A DNA stretch of 32,559 nucleotides, taken from the NCBI GenBank assembly GCA_905397405.1, contig CAJPVJ010000201.1, positions 1 to 32,559 on the forward strand, written 5' to 3'. Positions 22,541 to 32,559 of the stretch are shown here, piece by piece. The first letter of the stretch is position 1; every line of letters begins with the position of its first letter. The position numbers and the translations under genes were made by a program. The notes beneath the pieces were generated by a model, which was not told where the DNA came from, did no database searches, and saw nothing but the letters and a program-made list of their open reading frames with translations. The DNA is from Oppiella nova (taxonomy: Eukaryota; Arthropoda; Arachnida; Sarcoptiformes; Oppiidae).

Positions 22541-25199
22541 ACGTAAAGTAAAAGGCATAGAAATAATAGAAAAGATGCCATTAATTACTGAAAATACAAA
22601 CAAGAATATAATTTTTAAAAAGAGATGCAATGGAAGAGGAAATTAGAAAAGTTAGCGAAGTATTGAAGTAATGCTTGGAGTCTAGGGTTGTGTAGAAATT
22701 TCTGGCAATTATTAGTGGAATAATGTTTGACTGAATACTAGTCGAGAATCACTGAAATGAGTGCTTAAAACATGGAGATCCAGTCGTATGAAAGGTGTCC
22801 CGAATAGTGAATAGTTGTATAACTGTTGATAAATGGGTCACTATATCCCTAACACTACCAACGACTGGAAATACTGGCAGAGATTGCTATTTGAACGGCA
22901 CTGGCAGGCAATGATGCAAAGCTTACACTGTTTTTAGGCCGACGACCATATCTTTAGTCTAAACTCAATACAATTATTCGTCAGAATAATACATATTTTG
23001 GATCAAATTTATCGGAAGTTTTCATTAAATGGTTTGAAAGCCGAGAAGTAAATTCAAAAATTCTTTAACAACTAATTTAGAGAAACGATAGGATATTCTG
23101 TGCTTAAAAAGAGATAAAAAGAAAGTTCTGGGTTTGGGAACAAATGGCAAACAATTATATGAAATAAACAATTATTGATCAGAGAATTGAATCGAATAAT
23201 GATAATGCAATCGTTTATAAAAAGCATATGATATAATGGTAATGTAGTTATATTTATTGTATTATAAAGTATGCATTGGTGTTAAATGAATGATATATTT
23301 ATAAATTATAACGAATGCAAAAGACATTGAATGCAAAAGTGAAGTCCTTGGGAGAGACTATATATAAAATAAAAAAGTCTTTCTGATCTGTTAGTGTACG
23401 GTATTGGCAATCGTATGAACACTTTATTAACAACTACTAAATCGTTTAGATTTGTGTTCACTTTTTCGAGGTATACGTCATACACGAAAACATTGTAAAC
23501 AATAAAAGAAAATTTTCTTATATTATATCAAACTTGTGTTCAGTTATAATACTGAGGCATAGAAGGGAATGGCAGCCAATGGACAGGTTATTCATTAGCC
23601 TCATTAAGCTCTCGACTGTAAAAATTGTTAGATTTCTTACAGTAAACTCGCGTTTCAAACATAAACTCCACTTTATTTAAATCATAAGTCAGGTCTTTTC
23701 GATAACAATTCAAATGTCATTTGTCCTCAAATCGGGAATTCGTTTCAATTGAATCACAGAATTCAAGCTAAACCAATGGATGACAACAGTTTGAGTATCA
23801 TTTAAGAGCTCACTTTTGTGACTCATTTATTCATTCATTTGATATACTTTTACGAGTAAAACATAAAAAAGAAATGAAACCAAATTCTATACGTAAATAA
23901 CAATCAATTTTCACACAAATAAGAGAACATTTGTGCGATTATATTAGGTTTCAATTTTCTGTACATATTATGATATCAAACGTAAATAAGGATTAAAATA
24001 AAAATTTAAATTTATTAAATATCCGAAAATATTTGTGAAGCAAATATTGAAGACATAGTGGCATCGGTTCCAGTGAACCCATTCCAGTTGTAACCATTGA
24101 ACGGTTATTTAACAATATTTATATATAATTGCATATAAATATCGAAATATTTATTACAATTTAAAGCCAAATGAAAAGGTTATACAAGAAGTTGTGCTGA
24201 GGAGTGGGTGTCCTATCAATTCTGTCATCACTTTATGTCTGATATTTCATTCCAAATGCTCGCAAGAAGTCAATAGTTTAGTAATCATTAGACATAAAAA
24301 ATATATTCTGATTCATCTCTGAAGATGCTTTAAGATAAATATAGAATTTCTACATTTGTCTCAAATGCTATTTTTATAAACAAAGAGAAAAATCGTTCAA
24401 TTTTAATTGCGGGGAATTACAGGTGAAAGTGAGCGCTGGGTTCAAGTTATTTGAGTTTATAGAGGATGAGTGAAATACAGAGAAATGGATGCAATGGGGG
24501 AATGAGTGCCTCCGATAGAGTTTAGTGGCTTTTAATCACTTTTTTCGTGTGTTTTATGCCTACATCTGATTATCAGGTGATCAAAGAATTTTATCAAATA
24601 TTCTGAGCAACCAATGCATACTATTTACACAATTGTACACATTTTTCAATGTCTATAAATGTCTACAATGTCATACATGTACGCGTAAAATGTAATTCAC
24701 TTTTTATGAGAGAATTTATATTTATATTTATAAACTATCACTTTCTACAATTAAAACATTACTAGGTTTTTAATAACTGCAAGAAAATGGTCTTTAAGTC
24801 ACAACTTGATATTGTAATTATTTTTTATTTAAACAAATATTCCTATCATTTAATAAATAAAACTTATAAACAAAATGTTAAAACTATTTACTAGTATATT
24901 GAATAAAATGGGAATAAAATAAAATAGAAAATAGTTTTGATATAAAGTTATATATAATGTGTTTATATAATGTTCGAAGCGTTTCAATATGTGGTGTCTA
25001 TTGGCAACCATTGAACAGAGAGATGAGAGTGAAAGCGATGCAAACATTGTGTACAACTAAATAACTTATGGACCAAATGGGAGAGACTTTGCTTTAGAGC
25101 TTCATTCAGAGCCAAAATATAGATTTTCTGCCCAAATATATGGCATAATATATGTGATGCGCAAACATTCACTATATTTGTGCTCCGATAGCTTTGGCT

Positions 25200-25498
25200 C
25201 GAGTCTAATGACTTAAAAAATCAGAATCACTTCAAACAGAATAATCAATTTATGGACAATAAGTCCATCAAATCAATCATCAAATTGCTTTATGTTTCTT
25301 TAATTAATTAGAAATTCTTATATCAACATTATCGACAAAAGTTAGCAANCGAGTCTAATGACTTAAAAAATCAGAATCACTTCAAACAGAATAATCAATT
25401 TATGGACAATAAGTCCATCAAATCAATCATCAAATTGCTTTATGTTTCTTTAATTAATTAGAAATTCTTATATCAATATTATCGACAAAAGTTAGCAA
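25200..25498. repeat. 149-bp near-identical tandem copies separated by one N
   Basis: Bases 25200-25348 recur at 25350-25498 with one difference (C at 25327, T at 25477). The single ambiguous base N sits exactly between the copies at 25349. This is the pattern left when two overlapping contigs are abutted rather than merged, so the duplication is probably an assembly artefact. A true tandem duplication is less likely. Confidence 0.85.
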
Positions 25499-26624
25499 AC
25501 AATTTATTTACGCTTTGAGAATAATTTTTGATTACAATTTAAATAGTTTTCAGAAATTCTTATGATTTTTTTGTTTGCTTTGTATCGGGAAAAAAAACTT
25601 TTTTGATTAAAAATTAAGTTCTTGTAATTAAAAAACATAGGATTTACTCAACTTTAGTGCAAATTCTCAAAATGTGCATTAATTTAGTTTTATTTTAGAG
25701 GATTAGGAGGTGTTAGAGTTGTTCATTATATTTGAATTTCGAGTTAGCATTTGATACACATTGTTATTGAAGTTATGAAATGCATTCAAATGCCAGAAAT
25801 CATAATTCAATGTTTGCTGTGAGTACGCAAACTCTCGACTCGACAATCAACTCACTGTTGATATTATACTTAAACTGAATTAATGAAAAAAACAAACTAT
25901 TGATGAAAAGTCATAATTTATTGTCTCTTTCAGTGGAATTGTATTCGACATAAAGGACTCGAGAATTGCAATAAATTTAAACAATCGTTTGGTTAATAAT
26001 AAGGGGAAAACCAGTCACAGAATCGCATAAATAAATGCATTGCAAAGGTCTAGTTAATGGAAAAATATTTGAAAGATGCCTAAAGTGTGAGACAATTAAA
26101 AACAAATATAATCTTTAAATATATTAAATGTTAATTAGTTTGCGAATTGAGTTGAGTCTAAATGAGAGCATAATTTCGTTTAATTGTATTAAAAATAGTC
26201 AATCGATTCGAGTGTTCAACTCATATACAGATGTGTAGGTCTGGTAGGTCTGTGTCTATGTCTGTAGACCTGAGTGCGCCAGTACTTCACCACTACATTG
26301 AATGCTATGAATGACAGGAATACCGCATCCAAGAGTTGGCCATCATTTGCCTCAACGCAAGCACAGCACTGACGCCACACCACTCTTAGGCCGCAGATAA
26401 AAGTATTGATCAATTGGTGGCCAAACATACGACTATAGCGTACAGTGGAGTGGCGTTCACTGTATGTATACAATGTTGAAAGCAGTCTCCAACACATTAC
26501 TGGTTATTGCACTTATAGTTACTTTTATACCATTTTCTATGCAACCTATGCTATACAGTATATGCCATACTTTATACGTACAGAATCTACACAACACCAG
26601 TCTCTCCACTGTAGAGACTCTGGC

Positions 26625-26653
<29 letters not shown>
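26625..26653 (+). repeat. (CT)14 microsatellite
   Basis: A CT dinucleotide run within the GC-richer island, ending in CCCC. Confidence 0.9.
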
Positions 26654-26655
<2 letters not shown>

Positions 26656-26685
26656 CTCGTCTTCACGTTTGCTCTCTGTGTCTCT

Positions 26686-26709
26686 CCTCTGCCTCTGCCT
26701 CTGCCTCTG
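26686..26709 (+). repeat. Four CCTCTG hexamer repeats
   Basis: Four exact CCTCTG units lie just 3' of the CT tract, so pyrimidine-rich DNA spans most of 26625-26709. Confidence 0.9.
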
Positions 26710-29700
26710 AACTACCAGTGCCTCACACATGTATTGAGTCTGTGGGTGCCCTCCTCCCAGTGCCTATGACTCTGGTCGTCACACTCTCATCTGCTGTAGT
26801 GGCAGTGGAGGAGCACTGGTATCTGGTATACTGTAGTGACTAAACTCCGATGACTGGTATGGTATGACTGCATGGATGGAAGTGCTCTGAAACTAACTTT
26901 ATATACAATATATTGATATTGCGTTACATTATGATTATGGTCTGCTATGGTTTGCAATGCATTGCATTCACATCTACTGAATAAAACAAGTCTCGGAAGA
27001 GTAAATCGCTTTAATATAATAAAACATTACATTTCTATTTAGAAAATTAGCCAAAACTTCACTCTTTCTCTCACTATAACTCATATAACACTAAATCATT
27101 TCTAATTTCATGGATAAAAAACATTTATTTTTATACAACTATTAGGTCCACAAGTATTGTACTCTTAATGCACACAAGATCTACAGCTCCAGACCTACAG
27201 TACCAGAACCGGATGTTCTTCCGGTTAGAGCATCTATAATATACTGCTCACACAAACACTACCAGTGCTCACCCAAACTGGTATATGAACTCACATATCA
27301 ATGAATTATATCCATTATTTCATGTCTTCGCCATCGGAGAAAACATTTTCCAAATAATCTATTTTATTCATATTTCACCATTGAAAACCTTTCTCATATA
27401 AAAGTACAAATTCACTTATTTAATAGCACTTAAATTTCTAACAAGGTAAATATTGCAGTCAATTACATATTGCATTACACGACTAGATTAACCGAATAAA
27501 AAGTTGTATACAATGCAATTGTATCAAATGCAATAGATTTCATATAATACCTGTAATACTGTATAACAAAAAGTATTGTCATAAGAAAGTACTGTAAAAG
27601 TTATGAGATTCACCTCAAATATAATTCATTTGTAATTAATAATAATTTATAGGTTTAAAGTTTAAGAAGAGTATCTGTCTTTGTATTAATTTTATTTTAT
27701 ATATAAATTTGTTTACTACTGAACTTACAAGTAATTTTAACTAAGTTTTATAATTTAGGGTCTCACTTGTAGGTTCGCTATAATAATTATGTAAACCAAC
27801 GGTAATAATACCTTAACATATGATTGAAATAAATTAAAATTAATTTAACAAATGCATGATAAATGCTTAAACAATGAAGAAAAAATTAAATAAAATCTAA
27901 ACATTTTATTCGTCGCCGAAATGAAATCATTTGATTGGATAATAATTTTTGTCAATTTTAGGGCAATTTAAATATTTTTCATTTTTAGAGTGCAATAGCT
28001 TTTAACAAACTTTAAGGCATTGTGCCGTAGAAGTAGTTCTTCTTTACCATAAGTTAGACATTAAGAAACATTTATCAACACTGAGAGGGATGTGGTTTGT
28101 TGTGGCAGTAGTGGTGCCAATACAGCCCAACACAACCAATACTCAGTGTATTCAATATAATTAAAAGAGTAGATATTCTATCAAATATTAAACCAGTTCT
28201 TCATTATGTAATTCACTTTATTTTTCTTTTTTATGTGCAATTCTTTTGTCCAATAAATTTGTCTTAAATATATTCTATATATCGTTATAAAGTGATTGTA
28301 CTTTTTGCACAAATTTCCAGATTAACTGACTTGTTGCTGATACTTTAAATTTTATTATATTCTGTTAATTATTTTTAATTTTAATTTAATTAGAAATATG
28401 TTTCGTATTTTTTAAAACATCTGATCAAGTTGCAATTAATAAATTGTTCACACAATTAATATACAGTAAATATACTGCAATATCAAGTAGCGAATTGTAA
28501 GACATAAAATCATAATGACATTCTTTAAGATATTTTACTTTTTTATAATAACAATTACAACAAATTCTTAGTTTAGATATGAAATATTGTTTTAAATAAG
28601 TTAAGAAGAAATAATACAATAATAACTTTATATTTCAGTAAAACTTATACTATAAATAAGTTGAACAACAAATAAATACAAAATTCTAGCTTAAGTTTCT
28701 GAATACCAGTAACTTTTGAGAGTAAAACAAATTATTTAACTATTTTTTCCTTAAGTTTTATCACAAGATTTCCCTCAAGTGTTGAGTCAATAATTTGATA
28801 TATTTTCCGAAAAACTAAAAAATAAATTCATAGCTCATTGTTGAACAATTTAAGTGAATTTATTATAAACGCTTTATTCGATTAAATTTGTATAAAATAT
28901 GTCAAAAAATTAACTCTTCATTCAACAAATGACTAATTATTATCTGCAATGAAATCACAAAAATTAGAAAATAAGAGCTCATAAAAGGCTATAAAGAGAA
29001 GGTGAACGTGAAAAACAAAGTCCGGATAATATGAAAGAATTTGATTTCAAAAACTGTTATGACATCACTTACGATAAGAATTACAAATCTATTAGTTCTT
29101 TGCAAAGCATATTACAGTATCGCAAAATTATTTGCATACAAATAGACTCTATTATATTGTAGACAATATTCACTATATGGATAAGCATTTAAAACACATG
29201 AAATGCATAATATATATAAGATAATATATAAATATTTTTATTGGTAATTTAAAAATTTTAGTAAATAATATTATTAGTATGTCTTAAATTTAGAGTAGTT
29301 AAAATGATTTATTAATTTATTACTTAATGTAATGATCATAATTAAATCATATGTACCGTATATTTAACAAATTAAGTTTTATCGATGAGTGCAATACAAA
29401 TGTATCCATTGAATCAATGCTTTCAATGGAGTGGTTATCTCAGCATAAATCAAACAATTGATACAAATCGACAATTGCTTGTTTATATCTATCTGTTTGT
29501 TGTTTATTTATATTTATCTATCAATCAAAATCGTGGCAATTGGCGTTCACTAAATCATTTGAAATCAATAAACTCTCAAATATGTTGAAATCTATACACA
29601 AACACAATATTTTTAAAATAGGTGTATATGAATTAAATGCTAAATTGTTTAAATATTATCCATGTAAAATTACATATTATATACATGTTTGATGTAATTT

Positions 29701-32559
29701 ACTGTATTTTGACCATAATCACTGACAAAAGGGACTAAATACTAAAAATAGCATATTCTTAAGCTTAAATTAAATCATATTATAATTAAATATTTATTTA
29801 TTCTAATATAAATAAATAAGACTATATATAAATATTATATATATTAAAACTTTGATAAAACATATAAAAATTGAGAAGTTTGTTTTAAACATTACAATTT
29901 TAGACATTTTAAAACTATAATTGCGACAAAACTGCAGATAAAACTTCAATTTAACTATTGTTTTAATTAAATTTAATGTTTCAGAGCAATTTGTAATGAA
30001 TTACAATATTCATTTTATATCACAAATAATTTATATCTAATTTATATTTTGCAGAAATTAATTTCGTTTTGAAACAAAAGTAATATTTATTTAGCAATAC
30101 TGTACATTGTAATACAGTGTACTGTATCTCCAATTGTAATCAAAATAAAATCAAAGATCATTATTTGATACAATTACTATTGATATCCAATGTGATCACA
30201 ACAAAACTTGTAAAATACAGTTATTTGAAGTATTAAAGTATGAGATAAGATGAAATGGCAAGTATAGCGGTGTATGCAGTGTTGGCTACATATTGTTCAC
30301 TGATTATGTTTTTATGAACACCTAATTGAATGACTTAAGAATACGAAGAAACAAAAGAGCTTTCGTTTAATGAATGAAATGCAAAATTGAAAGTTTCAAA
30401 AAGTGATCATTTGGTGATTACAGGTATTTGTCATTAATTGATTGACAGCCATACCAACCATACAATTGCAAACACATTCGTCGATGAAATGTACAACTAT
30501 TTCATTGAATGATAACTTTTTTCATTGTGTTCTCCAATGAGAGCTAAACATTTCAACGCTAACTCAACACAAGTTTTTGAGCCAAATATTTGAATAATAA
30601 TTGAATGTATTTATTGACAAAAGAAGAGACGCTTGATTTGTAACACATTAACTGTCTATTGATGTTGTTTTTCAACAAATTAATTGTAAATTTCAACCAA
30701 ATTAACTGTTTTGTGATCAAAATTTATATCAATGCAAATATTTTTGTATCAAACTCTTTAAATATAGGAAATTTTTATCTTAAGTTGCCTCATCCAATAA
30801 ACATTTCTTATTATACTTAAATTAAGCTAAAGTATATATAACTTTTTATAGTTTAGTATTAACTTGATAGTTTCTGCTTTATTTATATAAGGTAAAAATA
30901 TTGCTTGCTTTTAAATCGAAAAAAATATTATTTTATTCATTTTATTAAATAATACCATTGTACTATTTATCCGTTGTTTTGCAAAATAATCTAAATAAAT
31001 TTCGCAATACTTTATAAACATTTTCATGTCTTACAAATTTATTGATAATGAATACTCAGAATTAAAAAGGGATCTAGCTTATTGGCATTTAAATGATACA
31101 AATTAATTTAGTCTTTCATAGTATCAAAAGTTAAACCTCGAAAAGAATATTTGCAAAAAAAACTTGAGACAAACAAATGCAAAAATAATAGCCATGGTCA
31201 TACCATAGTATTCTCAGTGATAATCTAGTGATAGTGAACTAATAGATAGTGTACTTCATTGGAGTTCATGTGAATGTCCACAAACTCGAAACGTGACTAT
31301 AGTTTGCCATCACTTCTCACTCACTCCTATGGCATTCAACACTAACTTTGAATTTGTGTTTAAAGTTCGCAAAAATACTTCAATTTATGAAACGCTTGTG
31401 TATTATAGCAAATGAATAGAAATAATTTGTTTATTATTTGGCGCTAATTAACACAAAGTGATAATCGATTGAATACTTAATTTACTCAATGAAAACATGT
31501 GTACACTATTTGCACAAATCTTTACAAAAAAGTACTTTAAATTATATTTCACTTTTCTAATCACACCGATTTATTTTATACAATTAAACACAACTTAAAT
31601 ACACTGTAATCTAATGTATGTTATATATTAAAAGATAGTACAACTAATACTTATTAATTGATTAATTTTCCAATAATTTTTTAATTAAAAAGTTATATCA
31701 CGTGTAAAAAGTTTACTCTCAATGGCATACATATGCATAATATTAGTATTATTAGCAGTATTTTCAAAAGTAAAGTTTTAAACTTAAAAATATTCATTGC
31801 TTTAATAGCCGAAAATGGTATTCAATTGAGATATATAGTGAAATACATAGAAAACAAAAGTATCTGTAAATAAGAGTATAAATAATTGAATTAAAAAAGT
31901 TTTTGAGACAAACCTTGAATTGGATAACATTTAGCTTGGTGTTCATCACAATTGATTGGATGATCATAATATTGAAAATATAGTGAAAATGCCATAATAG
32001 TGGTGATGAGAAAATGTCTCAAAAAAAGTTTGATGTAATGAACTCAACAAAACATTTTGACATTTGGTTGTGGAGTCGGGGGTCGTATGTGTGGAGTGTA
32101 TGCACGGTATGGGTGTATGAGGTTAGGGCCCAATTGGCACACCTGGTGGTCATTTGCCGGATGTATTCACGTCGGACACTATGCTCAGAGTCATGTCAAT
32201 TGTCTCTGCACACTTAAAACTGTCTGAAATGACATTCACTAATATATTGTGTATTTTTTGTCGCCTTTTAGGTGTTCAAACTAACTGTTTGTGAAGACTT
32301 GAAGTCTTACGAAATCTACAGCACTGTACGAATGCATGAACTGTAAGGACTCCAGCACTGAGAGCTCAGTTCACAACAGTGTCTGATAGAGGACTGACTC
32401 AACCAAAGACTAATGCAATACTAATGTTTAGCTGAGAAGCTATGGATTGTATGTTAGGCTGCAATACATGGGCTGAGACTGACTGAGACGCCATTGAGGC
32501 GAATGCGGCCAAACATATGCATTCAAAATGATAACACTCTCACCAATACATGCCATACA

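Larger units (their letters stand above)
26210..26870. promoter_or_regulatory. GC-richer island with CT tracts
   Basis: Composition rises clearly in G and C compared with the surrounding AT-rich DNA. Short open frames on both strands (for example 26216-26497 minus and 26445-26843 plus) carry no recognisable domain and partly translate the CT tract. A 5' non-coding exon or a promoter/enhancer for a neighbouring gene is the simplest explanation. The call rests on composition alone. Confidence 0.25.
21460..32559. other. 11.1-kb gene-free upstream region
   Basis: No protein-coding frame I can support on either strand. The region lies upstream of the SERTA gene and may hold its promoter, 5' non-coding exons and enhancers. 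Most is AT-rich, but less AT-rich patches stand out near 21740-22030, 22840-22950, 24180-24240, 26210-26870, 27170-27290, 31190-31330 and 32050-32559. Microsatellites and one N-containing duplication are listed separately. I saw no tRNA or rRNA signature. Confidence 0.5.

Noticed and set aside
24430-24450. tRNA-like T-arm word GGTTCAAG
   Set aside because: No matching acceptor, D or anticodon stem could be folded around it.
26216-26497. 93-residue minus-strand frame in the GC-richer island
   Set aside because: It is open mainly because of higher GC. No domain, no compatible neighbouring exon and no clear start context were seen.
26445-26843. 132- and 101-residue plus-strand frames across the CT microsatellite
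   Set aside because: Their Ser-Leu runs merely translate the CT dinucleotide repeat.
29385-29588. 67-residue plus-strand frame
   Set aside because: It is short, AT-rich and without family signal; expected by chance over 11 kb.

Overview
This is a eukaryotic, animal nuclear window. It is very AT-rich outside genes, its genes are split by tiny GT-AG introns (mostly 53-74 bp), and the proteins are metazoan. Small introns, intergenic AT-richness and a taranis-like SERTA gene suggest an arthropod, perhaps an acariform mite. That placement is an inference, not something the sequence proves.

Layout, left to right. (1) 1-1629 is AT-rich non-coding DNA holding a 643-bp foldback element with 210-bp inverted arms. 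(2) 1630-2313 (+) is an unrecognised single-pass membrane protein with a Pro/Lys/Ser octapeptide tail. Its stop codon lies inside a 17-bp tandem array. (3) 3385-6516 (-) is a nine-exon M28-type zinc peptidase of the glutamate carboxypeptidase II / NAALADase family. All metal ligands are kept, but the glutamate-recognition residues are lost. (4) 8198-10549 (-) is an eight-exon MED17, the Mediator head subunit. (5) 12109-16345 (+) is a seven-exon pecanex-like protein 4 (PCNX4), divergent from MED17. (6) 19822-21459 (-) is an intronless SERTA-domain gene, convergent with PCNX4. (7) 21460-32559 is 11.1 kb with no gene I can support. It holds microsatellites, slightly GC-richer islands and one N flanked by a 149-bp near-identical repeat, which looks like an unmerged contig overlap.

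I rebuilt the three spliced genes by hand from the DNA. In each, all exon phases agree and the total CDS is divisible by three: 2556, 1905 and 3636 nt. Protein lengths are close to those of the families. The genes do not form a pathway. They are ordinary housekeeping or regulatory genes that happen to be adjacent.

I do not see a new multi-gene system. The best leads are the peptidase with an intact zinc centre but a rewritten specificity pocket and a 56-residue insertion, its GC-AG intron, the two long inverted-repeat structures (598-1240 and 17191-18058), the frame-breaking minisatellite over a stop codon, and an apparent excess of the heptamer TACTGTA in non-coding DNA.
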